A stretch of 64,000 nucleotides of DNA from Tetracentron sinense (Eukaryota > Streptophyta > Magnoliopsida > Trochodendrales > Trochodendraceae). Each line of letters starts with the position of its first letter. Position 1 is the first letter of the stretch. The position numbers and the translations under genes are program-made. Shown here piece by piece: positions 33,200 to 46,111 of the stretch. The notes under the pieces were generated by a model. That model was given only the letters and a program-made list of their open reading frames with translations. It was not told where the DNA came from and searched no databases. The stretch covers positions 7,364,531-7,428,530 of the forward strand of contig CM026563.1 of assembly GCA_015143295.1 (NCBI GenBank), read 5' to 3'.

Positions 33200-33890
33200 A
33201 TCGGATAGGGTAGTACTCCGGGTGTCAATGGGTCGAGTCGGCCAGTGGCCCAGCCGAAAAAAGCCTGCCCATTTCCCATATTTTAGCCCGCCCAAGGACT
33301 AGGACCGGGCTTAATTTTCATAGCCCCATAATAATGTGGGTCAGGCTTGGGCTTGACGACTTAAAGTCCAGCCCGGCCCGGCCCAACCCGACCCAATATA
33401 CTTTTACTTATATATGCTAAATGGAGAATGATTGTTTGCGCAGGCGAGTTCCGCCTAGCGGAACGCGTACACTTCCACGGGATGCCATGTGTCCCTTTTT
33501 ACATCAATGAATTGTGGTTAAAATCCACTTACCCTTAGGGTTCATTCATCTAACCTTGATTTTTAGAAAAATAACTTTACGTTAGCAACGCTCATTATTT
33601 GTGGTTAAGATTCACTCATCCTCGGGATGCCATGTGTCCCTTTTACATTCATGAATTGTGGTTAAGATTCACTCACCCCTAGGCTTCATTCATCTAATCT
33701 TGGTTTTTTAAAAAATAACTTTAGGTTCGTAACAGTCATTAATTGTGGTTAAGATTCACTCATCCTTAGGGTTCATCCATCTAACCCTAGTTTTTAGAAA
33801 AATAACCTCAGGTTAATTAATACTCATTAATTTTGGTTAAGATTCACTCACCCCTAGGGTTCATCCATTTAATCTTGATTTAAAATATAT
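33200..33890. repeat. GC-rich transposon end and serial forward arms of the foldback family
   Basis: 33218-33400 (GGGTGTCAATGGGTCGAGTC, GCCCGGCCCGGCCC) resembles hAT-type ends. From 33487 four forward arms (GTGTCCCTTTT..., TGTGGTTAAGATTCACTCA...) follow one another without reverse arms. An AT run lies at 33883-33907. Confidence 0.5.
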
Positions 33891-34249
33891 ATATATATAT
33901 ATATATAAAATAAGCTCAAGCGAATGAAACTTAATCATGATTAAAAAAAAAAAAAAAAGGAGACATGTGGTGGGATGTGGGCACGCAAAGTATCACTCCC
34001 GATGCTATATATTTACCATTACAACTTTTAAATATATCTTTACTATTATAATGTGGATGCCCTGTTCAAAACAACGACATAAATTTTCACTAATTCCAAA
34101 TTTATCCTTTACAATCAAAGTTAATAAAAACGTTAATTGATTTTTTTGCTAAATTTCAATACTACCCCTTCTATTACTAATGATAAGATAAAAACATTAA
34201 TTGAATTTTTACTAAATTTTAATACTACCCCTTCTATTATCTTATCTTC

Positions 34250-36235
34250 TGAATAGTGGGTGACACGTGCGATGCAAGTAAGAGAGAGGGGAAGGGGAGA
34301 GAGACTGAGAAGAGGGACCCTAGTGAGGGCATTTGAAAAAAAAAGTAAGGAATATTTTGCGTATAGAAACTTGAGGGATATTTTGGATATCCTCTATTCA
34401 AATAGGTGAAAAAATTGTGAGGGACACTTTGGTTATAGATATATGACGTAGGAATATTTTGAGACTCAAAAAGTTATTTTGGGTATAGCAAAGAAAGGGG
34501 GTGGGAGAGGCCTTGGCGAAATGATCTTCTTTCAGAGCATTTTGACAAGAGAGGGATAACTCCGGTTACGCCACTGATGTTGCCATGTGTCCCTTTTAAC
34601 ACTTCTTAACTGTGGTTAAGATTCACCCACCCCTAAGAAATTTAACCCTAGGAGTTAGGTATTTCATGTGTCTCTTTTGACACCCCTTAACTGTGGTTAA
34701 GATTCACTTACCCCTATAGTTGACCCACCCCAGGGTTTAAAAATTATTAATTTTTTTTAAACCCCGTATAAAATTCACTAATTCCTAAGTTAATTTTTAT
34801 CTAAAAACCAAGAATAAGTGGGTGAACCATATGGGGGTGAATCTTAACTACAGTTAAGGAGTGTATGTAACTGTAGAAAATTTCAAGTCTACTATACATG
34901 AGTAAGGGGTAGTATGAGAATTAAGCAAACATTCAATGAAATTTTTGCTTTATATCCATGATTATGATAAGGTTACTTTGAGAATTTATATAAAATTAGT
35001 TACGTTTTTAAGGGGGGCATTCTTATTAGATAGATAGAAGTTAATGGGAATTTTTGGAATTAATACAAATATCAATCAATATTTTGAATAGAGAAATCCT
35101 CTTTGCCACACATGCATCGAATTTTTGGAATTAATACAAATATCAATCAATATTTTGAATAGATGAATCCTCTTTGCCACACGTGCGATGCACGTGAGAG
35201 AGAGGGGAAGGGGGGAGAGAATGGGAAGAGGGACCTAGTGATTTGAAAAAACATTAAAGAATCTTTTTGGTAAAGAAACTTGAGGGACATTTTGGATATC
35301 CCCTATGAAAAAATTTGTGAGAGACACGTTGCTTATAGAAATATGACGTAGGGACATTTTGAGACTCAAAAAGCTTTAGGCGTATTTTGGGTATAGCAAA
35401 GAAAGGGGGCAGGCGGGGCCTTGGTGAGATGTTCTTCTTTCAGAGCGTTTTGCCAAGAGACCGAGGAATCTAATTAAGCCAAGGTCGCCATGTGACCCTT
35501 TTAACACTCCTTAACTGTGGTTCAGATTCACCCACCCCTAAAGTTCACCTACATGTCGTTTTTTTTGTAAAAAAATTAACCCTAAGAATTATTGAACTTT
35601 AATAAGGGTTTAAAAAAATTAATATTTTTTCTAAAAACCAAGGATAAGTGGGTGAACTTTAGGGTGGGTGAATCTTAACACAATTGGAGTCCGGTTACAC
35701 CCTTAAGGTTGTCATGTGTCTCTTTTGACACCGCTTAACTATGGTTAAGGTTCACCCACCTATCCTTGGTTTTTAGAATAAAATATGAAAAAAGTTTAAC
35801 CTAGGAGCTAGTGAATTTTAACCAAGGTTTAAAAATTAATATTTTTTCTAAAAACCAAGAATAAGTAAGTGAACCCTAGGGGTTCCATGTGTCTATTTTG
35901 ACACCACTTAGCGGTGATTAAGATTCACCTACCCCTAAAGTTCACTCACCCCTAAGGTTCACCCACTTATCCTTGGTTTTTAGAAAATAAAAATAATAAA
36001 TTTTTATAAATCCTAGTTAAAATTCATTAACTCTTAGTGTTAATTTTTTTTCCCTAAAAATAAAGGATAAGTGGATGAACCATAGGGGTTGGTGAATCTT
36101 AACCAAAATTAAGAGTATTTAACCGTAGATAATTTCAAGTTTACTATAGAAGAGTAAGGGTATAGTATGAGAACTAAGCAAACATTCAATAAAATTTTCA
36201 TCTTATATACATGATTATGATAAGGGCAATTTGGG
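34250..36235. repeat. Field of foldback modules with a 920-bp direct duplication
   Basis: 34255-34580 and 35175-35475 are direct copies (CACGTGCGATGCA, GAGAGAGAGGGGAAGG, TTGGATATCC, CAAAGAAAGGGGG, TCTTCTTTCAGAGC). Forward/reverse arm pairs follow at 34580-34865, 35490-35690, 35710-35890 and 35892-36120. The start of each copy carries a worn Helitron 3'-type palindrome. No coding capacity. Confidence 0.75.
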
Positions 36236-37948
36236 AATTTAGATTTTTTAAGGGGAGTATTCTCATTAATAGAGTAATAGATAGATGGAAGTCAAAGGAC
36301 ATTTTTAGAATTTGGGAATTTAAATTTTTTTAAGGTGAGCACTCTCATTAATAGTGTTATAGATAGATAGAAGTCAAAGGACATTTTTGAAATTAACACA
36401 AATATCAATCAAAGTTTTGAGCAGAGTAATCCCCTTTGTAGAGATATATGCCCTCCTTAAAAACGTATTGATTTTTTTCAAATTCACCTTAGAGTCCGGT
36501 TATGCCACTGAGCTCACAATGTGTCCCTTTTAACATCCTTAATTGTGGTTGAGATTCACCCACTCCTAGGGTTCACCTACCTATCTTTTGTTTTGTTTTT
36601 TTTTAATAGTAAGTTTTTTAAAACACTGGTTAAAATTCATTAACTCCTAGGGTTAAAATTTGTTTTCATATTTTCTTTTCTAAAAACCAAGGATGGGTGG
36701 GTGAACTCTAGGAGTAGGTGAATCTTAACTACAGTTAAGGGGGTTGAAAGAGACACATGTCAAACTCAAGGGTGTAACCGGACTCCGACTATGATTAAGA
36801 TTCACCCACCCCTATGGTTCACCTACTTATCATTGGTATTTAGAAAAAATATTAATTTTTTAAACCCCGATTAAAATTCACTAACTCTTAGGGTTATTTT
36901 TTTTTTCTAAAAACTAAGGATAAGTGAATGAACCCTGGGGGTAGGTGAATCTAACCATAGTTAAGGAATGTTAAAAGGGACACATGGCGACTTCAGTTTC
37001 GTAACCGTACTCCTCACTCTTTTAGCAAAATGCTCCAAAAGAAGAATGTTTACCAGGCCCCGCTCGCCCTCTTCTTTGCTATACCCAAGAATCTCGACAA
37101 AAAATTATCACCAATCCAGGGTTCATGTCATAGGATTTGGTAGTTTGTTTTTCTAGGGGTGGAACCCCCCTCATATGCAACATGTAGTTTTAAATTGTTA
37201 GAACTTGTAAGTACAAAATAATGATCAATTACCGTATATGGTTTTCCTTCAAATAGTAAATTTTTAGAAATCTTTGTAAGATTATTTTATAGTCATGCAA
37301 TAATAGAATGGCTAGCAGCACAAAACCATGGCATCTAGTTAGTAGAAGTGTTAATTATCTCTTATTTTGTTGTCTATCCCACATTTATTGTTAATTTTTT
37401 ATATATATATATTCTTTAAATCCGGAATTCTTTAGTTCTTTAATTTATAAATTTTATATGGATTTTGATTAAGAGTTGTTATATCAGATGGTTGTGGTGG
37501 CTTCTAATTGGTTGGAGGGTCCAGATTAGTGGCCAAGTGTCTAATCAATGAAAACTATTGAACAGAGGTGTACTTTCAATTACTTGTGCACTAAGTGAGA
37601 GAAATTATGCTTGGCTTCGTGTTCGACACTCTGATCATCGACACAGAAGCTTAGCATAGCATAGCATATGCATGCAAACAAAAATGTATAAATGTGCCTT
37701 CTATAGAAACTATGCTGTAAAAAACTTTGTTACCGATCCGTTCTTTGGAGCATATCCTAGCTTTTAAAGTTTACAAGTCAGCCCTAGTATGACAACTAGA
37801 ATAACAGGCTAGAGATGGTAACCACATTTACTTCATAATCTTCCTCTCCTCTTCATGCAAGCGGGTTTCACTCCTACGCGTGCAGAGAATTCAACAAAAC
37901 CTTCTAAGCTCTCAAATTCAAACACACTATTTCTTTCTTACCCTAACA

Positions 37949-38350
37949 ATGGAAGAATACAAATGTATGAGCACCAAGCTCAAAGAGTTCTATGAAGTGT
38001 TCGAAGGTTTGGAACCACTCTACTCAGATATACCATGGGATCCTGTGTTGGAGGCAATGGTTGCTTCTAAGAAGGCAAATCAATCACCTGTGCTCAATGA
38101 AGCCAAAGATAATACTACTGATAGCAGAATGTTTGTAGTCGGCGCCTCGGATGGGGATACTAAGAATTTAAAAGAACTCTTCTTAGATGCTACTGAAAGT
38201 GGTGTTCTTGTAGCTGCCCCCTCATACATCAGTGATGGCCCAAAAAGGCGCGGCAGGAAAGAGGAAGAGAGGCCTACCTGGTTACCACCTAATTGGGAGA
38301 TAGTGAAGAAAATCAGAAAATCTGGTCGTAGCGCTGGGAGCATAGATAAG
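37949..38350 (+). CDS. MBD protein, exon 1 (intact)
   Basis: 402 bases, 134 codons from ATG (MEEYKCMSTKLKEFYEVFEG) to AAG/GTGATT donor. An open upstream extension to 37880 lacks support because copies A and C start at the same ATG. Residues 1-60 are an unfamiliar conserved leader, then an acidic stretch, a basic KRRGRKEEE patch, and the first half of a methyl-CpG-binding domain: RPTWLPPNWEIV, KKIRKSGRSAGSIDK. MBD proteins bind methylated CpG in nuclear chromatin. In plants an intron at this position (after DK) splits the domain. The expected second half, in matching phase 0, is at 46112. Lengths of all three copies show this one keeps its frame. Confidence 0.75.
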
Positions 38351-38597
38351 GTGATTTGAAGTTCTTTAGCTTGTAACAAATTGTTATCTAATGTTTAGAA
38401 ATATATATTTGGTTATTGTTTTATGGTTTAGTATCATTGTTTTAATTCAGATTGTTCATATCTTCTCCATATATATTTCCTTTTAGTTTTCTTTACTGGG
38501 AGGAGAGATGAGGTTCTATTAATTGTAAGTTATTTAAGTGACTTTTTTGTTCTTGATAAATGATAACAAAAAATTCAATTTCTTTTATTCTTTCAGA

Positions 38598-38930
38598 ATT
38601 TTTGTACCTATATATTACATTTGCAATTTTTAAAAAAGATTTAAAGATCTTTGTAGATTCACCAAATTTATGTGCATATCTAAACCTGTTGAAAAATTTA
38701 TTATAGGTTTTTTGTACCTAGACTAGATATTAGATTTGTAATTTTCAAGATAGATTTAAAGATCTTTGTAGATTCACCAAATTTATGTGTAGATCTAAAA
38801 CTATTGAAAACAAGTTTTAGTACCTAGATATTAGATTTGTAAATTTCAAGACATATTTAAAGATCTTTGTAGATTCTCCAAATTTATGTGAAATAGTGAA
38901 AGAAACTCTAGTGTAATGTTAACAAGTTAA
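38598..38930 (+). repeat. Three tandem copies of the approx. 105 bp intronic repeat
   Basis: Each begins near TTTTTGTACCTA and contains ATTTAAAGATCTTTGTAGAT. The first two follow acceptor-like TTTCAG and TTATAG; units are about 105-110 bases. See finding on exon-like repeats. Confidence 0.75.
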
Positions 38931-39384
38931 ACATAGAATTTGTATATTATAATCTAGACATGTTTAAACTAGGTAACACAAATACACAATCTTTCGTATA
39001 GAACAACAAAAAATCGATATGTTCTCAGGTTTGGTTTGATCAAATTCTAATTATTTATATGAAGGTAGATATATACAATTAAGAGAGTTTCCAAAAGCGT
39101 GTTGCATAACTATTTCTAATTTATCTTATTATTACGCCTTTTATGTTTATCTATTTAGGTGTAATTTTATTTTATATTGATAAACTGGTAAGGGTAAAGG
39201 TCTATAGATTAGCCCTAGTATTGAAAATCACAGTAAAGGTTTATAGATGGTAATCGCATTTACTTCATAATCCTCCTCTCTTCTTCATGCAAGTGGGTTT
39301 CACTTCTACGCTTGCAGAGACTTCAACAAAATCTTTTAAGCTCTCAAATTCAAACACTCTCTTTATTTCTCTCTTACCCTAACA

Positions 39385-39775
39385 ATGGAGAATACAAATG
39401 TATGAGCACCGAGCTCAAAAAGTTCTATGAAGTATTCAAAGGTTTAGAACCAGTCTACTCTGATATACCATGGGATTTTGTGTTGGAGGCAATGGTTGCT
39501 TCTAAGAAGGCAAATGAATCATTTGTGTTTAATTAAGCCAAAGATAATAGTTTTGAAAGAGGAATGTTTGTAGCCAGAGCCTCGGACGAGGATTAAAAAA
39601 ATTTCTTTTTAGATACTACTAAAAGTGGAGTTATTGCGGCTACTCTCTCAGATGTCGTGATGGCCCAAAAAGGAGCGGTCATAACGAGGTAGATAGGCCT
39701 AGACAATTACCACCTAATTAGGAGATAGTGAAGAAAATTAGGAAATTTGGTTGCAGCCCTGGGAGTGTAGATAAG
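39385..39775 (+). pseudogene. MBD protein exon 1, copy C (disabled)
   Basis: 391 bases against 402 in the intact copy. A one-base loss right after ATGGA changes frame, TAA interrupts near 39533, and further indels and stops follow; the TGG of LPPNW is also altered. The donor AAG/GTGATT (39775/39776) survives. More worn than copy A. Confidence 0.8.
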
Positions 39776-41132
39776 GTGATTTGAAGTTCTTTAGCTTGTT
39801 AACAAATTGTTATAATGTTTGGAAATATATATTTGGTTATTGTTTTATTGTTTAGTATCATTTCTTTTTGTATTTAGATTGTTCATATCTTCTCCATATA
39901 AATTTCTTTTTAATTTTCCTTACTGAGAGGATAGGTGAGGTTCCATCAATTATAAGTTATTTAAGTGAATTTTTTGTCTTTGATAAATGAACAAAAAATT
40001 TCAAATTCTTTTGTTCTTTCAGATTTTTTGTATCTATATATTAGATTTGCAATTTTCAAGAAAGATTTTTATAGATTCGCCAAATTTATGTGCAGATCTA
40101 AACCTGTTGAAATTGTTATCACAGATTTTTTGTACCTAGATATTAGATTTGTAATTTTTAAGACATATTTAAAAATCTTTGTAGATTCATCAAATCTATG
40201 TGAAATAGTTAAATAAACTTTAGTGTTGATATTAACAATTTAAACCTATAATTTGAAAATTATAATCTAGACAGGTTTAAACCAGATAACACAAATACAC
40301 AATCTTATGTGTATAGAACAACATAAAAGCGATATGTTCTCAGGTTTGGTTTAATCAAACTCCAATTGTCTATATGAAGGCAGATATATACAGTTAATAG
40401 TGGTTCCCAAAAGGGTGTTGCATAACTATATCTAATTTATTTTATTCTTTTGCTCTCTATGTTTCCCTATTTAGGTGCAATTTTATTTTATATTGATAAA
40501 CTGGTAAGGGTCCTGCCAAACCCTGCATTTTCTTTTTTGAAATGAGCAAATCCTATATGAACATTTGAACAACCACTAATCTTGAATTTAGAAATGTTAA
40601 GATTATGGTTGTTTAACTTTGAGTAGGATCTAGATAAAAATCATCTGTTAATTGAATCACCAATCTATAAATTTGAAGTTAAGCACTTTCTCTTTAGCCC
40701 TAGTTTTCCATATATCTAATATTTCACAAATAAACTACAAAAGATCTAACATATCACACTTGGCAAGAAATATCCAAATTCGTGCTTCCAAATGTCATCA
40801 GCTATTAATTATATAAATAAATATTCATTAGACAAAAAAAATTGTCAAGCTGAAAAATTAGTATAATAATTTAAATAAGTTGATCAGCTTCGAACAAATA
40901 TTTCATGAAGACTATGTCTCCTAATGGGAAGTGGAGGTTTCCTACAAGACAAATTTATCAATAAAATGAGAATGTATTAGATGAGCTAAAGCAAGTCGGT
41001 AACAAAATTTTTATTGAAGAGCCCTGAGAAGAAGATGGTTTTCAACCAGTAATTTCAAAGAGAAAGAAGAAGAAGAAGACGAAAGCAGCTGACACCACAT
41101 CTACAATTGATTTTTTAAAAGGAAAACCAAAA

Positions 41133-41157
41133 GGGGGGGGGGGGGGGGGGGGGGGGG
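41133..41157 (+). repeat. Run of 25 G
   Basis: Uninterrupted G homopolymer replacing the AAGATGGA of block A (about 21776). Could form G-quadruplex structures, or may be a sequencing/assembly length uncertainty. Confidence 0.85.
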
Positions 41158-41169
41158 TTAGGAAACGTA

Positions 41170-44156
41170 TTCGATATGATTAAGTTTTATAGTGCCTGGT
41201 TGCTTGATGTTTTAGGGGTAAAGGCTTTTTGTTCCCCCCTTCCCCATTGATGTAATTGGCATTTTAATAAATTTGGAAGGATCTTGGCTAACCACATCCC
41301 TCACCGGGTGGTTAAAAAAAGGCTCCTTACCTTGGTATTCGCATGAAAATGATGTCTAGGATTAGGTCCTTGATATGAAAATCAATACACGCACGCTCAA
41401 AAGGACCAATTCATTTGGGGGGCTTGTTAGCAATTTGTTGCTGGTAGTTTTCAATGACCTTAGAACTCGCTCCCTTCAATGAGATTATCTTGAGAATTGA
41501 CTAGGTTGAAGTTCCCTAATGTGGAGAGAAACCACCTCGTATGGTTTAAACGTAGAGTAGTTTGTCATTTGCTTTTTAGAAGTTCAGAGGGCATACTTAC
41601 ACAAGACCCCTCCCTGGACTAGGTGTGATTGAAGAATTAACATATCTCGTGTTAAAGGCACTGGGGTTGCATTTGGCAAGTCTAAAAAATAAAGTTTATT
41701 TAACTTATTCTAAAGAACTAAAATTGAGATAAAATCATTTGGTAAATGTCTGTTTGAAAACTTTACTTTTTTAAACATTATAAAATGTGCTTTTTGTTTT
41801 AAAAAGTAAAGAAAGTTTACTTTTTAAAACAAAGTTTATTTTTATGAAGCGGTACACATTTGATCATCATTTATGTCAAATTTTTAGACATTTTTCCCTT
41901 AAAAATTATTTCATATATACCCCTATTTCTAGCATGGGTTTCATGTTGGTTGTGTCATTTAAAAAAAAAGATGTAAATACCCCTCAAATAAGAGCTCATT
42001 TATAAGTTATTACCAATCAGTTGAGAGTTTTATTGTTTCAATGTGATATGAGTGTAAAATCCTGAGAAACTACATTTTCTATATAGGAGACACTCATAAT
42101 ACTTCATGAGAATTGATGTTTATTTACTTCAAAAAAAACTATTTTTCTTCTGACAAGGTGTTTTAAAATAACACTTTTGATTCTCAAGAAAGGGAAAATT
42201 GATTGGAACCAGATTTGGATTGAATGACCCACACTCGACTCATTTATAAATAGATTGAAATAGCAAACCCAACCCAATAATAGACCCTCGACCTGAATCC
42301 GCTTTGCTTAACCACTTTGAAATAAATAAATACACAAACACACACACATATATATATATGGAAGAGATCAGGAGACATATGAAAAAAACATATATGTTCA
42401 CACGTGTCAATAACCATTCAATAACAAGTTAATTACTTTACAGTCATTTATATTCATACGGAGGATATCATCTCCACCAAACTCTGTCGGAAACTCTTGG
42501 GTTCGCTTTGGGTTTTGATTTTCTAGGTTAGACCCAAAAGCATGAGAATGACTAGGAAGTGACAATAGAAAATAGATAAATTATTAAATATTGCAAGGTT
42601 TTGGCCGAAGGTGGCATTGCTCTCTTGGGGATGGAAATCATCTCTATTTAACAAGTGAAGGAAACAGGGTTGTCTAGTTTAAAATTATTCTAATTTAAGA
42701 TTAAATTTTAATATATATATATATATATACACATGTGTGAGTGTTTGTGTGTGTGTTTATTAATAAATTAAGTATATATAATAACGGGTCAAGTCCAGGG
42801 AGCCCAACCTAAACCATAACCAATTTAAACTATTTATATTTTAATTTTAATAATATTCTTTTAAAAATGTATAATTTATATTTAGTATTTTTAAAGTAAT
42901 TTATTTCTATTTCTAACATAACAATTGTCTAGATGGTCCAACCGTTTGATTCACAACTCTTATTTTATATATCCATAAAAGATCTAAATTAGATATATAA
43001 CATATAAGGTAGTCATTTTGAATTATCGTGAGAGTCCCAATGTGAATTACAATTTCATCAAAATACAACAATTGGATCTCTTGAGAATTTGAACACTTTG
43101 GACTTGAGTCAAAGAACACCCAACTTTTGACAAAATCTTGAGAATCCTCAACTCATAAATTCCTATATAACAAATATGTCATTTGTGAAGATAACTTGCT
43201 TAACTGAAGTGATAACTAAAAGGGGTTTGAATTCATCGACAATAAAGATTATCATAAGGGCTAGTTTTAATCAATTTTGAGCAATATTCACTAAACCGAG
43301 TAGTAAAAATTTTGAATTATCTAAGGTTCAATAAAAAAAAACAAGTTAACATGGCTTATACGCCAATATTAGAAGCAGAGTCTTCATAAATTTTGGAAAA
43401 AAAATTCAAGTCTTCATAAATTTTGGAAAAATAATTCACAACGTATTAGTCATATGATGAAGCATGGTGCTAAGGGAATAAGCCTTCTTAGCATCAGCCA
43501 ATCCTGAACCATATGATAGCATGACCAAGCATTGGTCTTTTTGAAAAAAATGGGAACATTGAAGAAGTTGCTTAACCTATTCTTGATATATTGGCCAAGT
43601 AGGGCTATCAACGGGAAGGGTTATAAGGCTAGACAAGACCTTTCATTGACCTATTTATGATATCTTTAATTACATGTTTTATCCTTACCTTATAGGGTAG
43701 GCAAGGGTAAATATCTCCAATTACCTTTTGGCTAATCAGGTAATTGGATAAAATATTCATCTCAAATTTTTACACGCTTTGAAGAAATTTACGTATTAGG
43801 TAATTGGATAATTTAGTAAATATTGGATAATTGATAAAACCTAATAAATTTATATTGAATCAAATAAATTACGTATCTCATACCAATATCTATTTTTATT
43901 TATACATAACAACACAATTTAAAAAAAAATGATGAACACCATCTTATCAAATTTAACTAATCCATAAAACAATTATGTAATACCATAAAAATTAATCAAT
44001 CATGCCATCTATCCAATCTAACCATAAGTGTATAGCTATAAATTAGGATTTAGGGATATATAAAACTACCAAACTACCATAGCTATTGATTCAAATAAGC
44101 AAATTAGCAATCGGTTATCTTTGGACTTTATTAGAGATACTTTTATTTGCAGCAAA
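41170..44156. other. Unassigned AT-rich sequence
   Basis: No exon found. Contains (AT)n near 42350 and 42712, GT repeats near 42745, and many A/T runs. If the MBD gene model is right, all of this is intron 1. Confidence 0.5.
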
Positions 44157-45104
44157 CAGGGGCAAAGCCAAGGTCCCCCCCCCCCCCCCCCCCTTCCCAA
44201 ATACGGATAGGGTACGTAAATTATATAGGTAGATTTTTAAAAAATATATATATATCTAGGGGTGTGAACGGATAAGGATATTATTCGTATCCGATTCGTA
44301 TATTAATCTATTTATTTGGATAATGATTCGAATAGGTATTCGACAAAGCGAATTCAAATAATAATTTTGATATCCGTTTATAATCGAATGCGAATTCGGA
44401 TATTGATATATCTAATTCAATAAATATTCAACCAATTATATGATATATTATTGTATATAAATAATATATTTTAAGTTTATATAACTAAAATAACCTTATA
44501 AATATATACTTTTTACATAATTTAATATATTAAATTGTTATTTTTAATATAGATGAAGATAAATGATTAATTTACTATTTTTAAATAAATTTTATATTTT
44601 TTAGATATTTATTTATATTTAAAAATTAAAAGTAATTAGATAATTCCAATATTATCCAAATTTGAATATATTAATCGAAGTCAGATACAAATATCACATT
44701 TCACTATCCGTCGTATATTTATTTGAATTCACATATGTAATCGGATACGAATTCAAATATACTGTTGTCTGCTCTGAATTCGCTCCATTTACAAATCTAA
44801 TTAATACCAAATAATTTTATATATAGTGCCCCCTAATTAGGATGTAATTGTGGATTATGTGGGAAATAAATTAAGTTGTAATTGTTGATTATGTGGGAAT
44901 TGTTTGGCCCACTCAAAATTTTGTAATTTTTTTTATATGTATATTGTAAAATATTAAAAATTATAATTAATTGTATTTATATAATGATTTTCCCTTAACC
45001 CAGGCCCCATAATATTTCATTATGATCATTTCCACAAAACTCCTTAATTTTCTTAATACTTGTACTTGGACCCCAAAAAAAAAAAAATCTTGGTTCTGCC
45101 CTTG
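44157..45104. mobile_element. hAT-like element, 948 bp, with a probable nested element
   Basis: Ends CAGGGGCAAAGCCAAGG and complemented CAAGGGCAGAACCAAG, related to the element at 30728-31295. Flanks are poorly preserved (GCAGCAAA, ATAACAAA). Inside, 44258-44804 has its own opposed ends (TAGGGGTGTGAACGGA / complement TAGATTTGTAAATGGA) and repeats of ATTCGAAT type, so a second element may be nested. Confidence 0.6.
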
Positions 45105-45841
45105 ATAACAAACACATTAAGATCTTTATATCCTCATATGTTGGGGGTGGGGAGTAATACATGAATAATTACCGATATATTTCATTACAATCTTAAATTA
45201 GGAGCATCTTATTTTAGATTAGTAACAATTAGGATTATTAATCTAGATAATAAGTACAATATGGTTGATTACCTTGATTTGTTTAGCATCTAAAATGGCC
45301 ATTGTAATCATCTTAAGAATCATCAATGACGTTTCATATCTAACACTCAGAGGACATTGAACCATCATTTTAATTGTCATTCCAAAAACAGTGATACTAA
45401 TCCACATGCGCTAATTAAGGGATGCTTAACAATATTAAGTAAGTTATGTTGTGTAATTTCCTCAAGTTGTATTAACAACCAATCTTAAGTTTGAAGAAAT
45501 TGTAAAAATATAACTTTTTTTTCTAGAATGGATTAGGCAAGCAATATAAGGTTTAGGAGTTCATTATTGGACTGGGTTCGGCTTGATCTTGTTAAATCGA
45601 TTTATTATTTAAACATAAAGGTAGAAACATAGAATAAATCAAAGACATAACACAAGAATTAATTATGTGGTTCACCCGGTGTAGGATAGTCCACGGAGAA
45701 AGACGAGATCTTCCTCGTCACTAATCATGAGCAAATGATACAAAGGTTTTCTCCCTCTCTTTCTCTCTCAAGTTTTCATACTAATGGGGCATTTGGATTG
45801 GATTTTTTTGACCAAAAATCAATTATGGTAAAATTGATTGT

Positions 45842-45979
45842 GTATAAATTAATGGTCAAATAATCATTTTTTCAAATAATAATGTTCGGAGGAGAATATG
45901 TAGGTGAGTCTCTCAACTTCATATTCTCCGAACACTATTATTTAAAAAAAAATGATTATTTGATCATGAATTTCTATAC
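45842..45979. repeat. Near-perfect 59-bp hairpin (MITE-like)
   Basis: Arm 1 45842-45900 and arm 2 45920-45979 pair with few mismatches around a 19-base loop, for example GTTCGGAGGAGAATATG with CATATTCTCCGAAC. Only 130 bases upstream of MBD exon 2. Transcribed through, it would fold into a long double-stranded stem. Confidence 0.85.
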
Positions 45980-46111
45980 AATCCCATCCTTTCTTAACCC
46001 AGATGAAAGCCTGCCTGTACTAACGCAACTGTTTATCACCCCCAAAAAATTACTTAGTATATGTTCTTATTTACTAAGTGAAAACATTTTAATTATAATT
46101 GTGTTATGCAG

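Larger units (their letters stand above)
36240..39190 (+). repeat. Duplicated block B
   Basis: Collinear with 16415-19040. It contains the same paired foldback modules (36490-37010) and the best-preserved MBD exon 1. It ends abruptly at ACTGGTAAGGGT, where block C starts with a second upstream segment. Confidence 0.8.
39195..41165 (+). repeat. Duplicated block C, tandem with block B
   Basis: Restarts with AGATTAGCCCTAGTATTG upstream sequence and continues past the MBD exon to the Lys-rich stretch at 41030-41100 and a G-run. Matches block A on both sides of its LINE. Confidence 0.8.

Noticed and set aside
37880-37948. Upstream extension of the MBD exon-1 frame
   Set aside because: Copies A and C share the ATG at the 37949 position, and the extension is leader-like sequence without conservation of frame.
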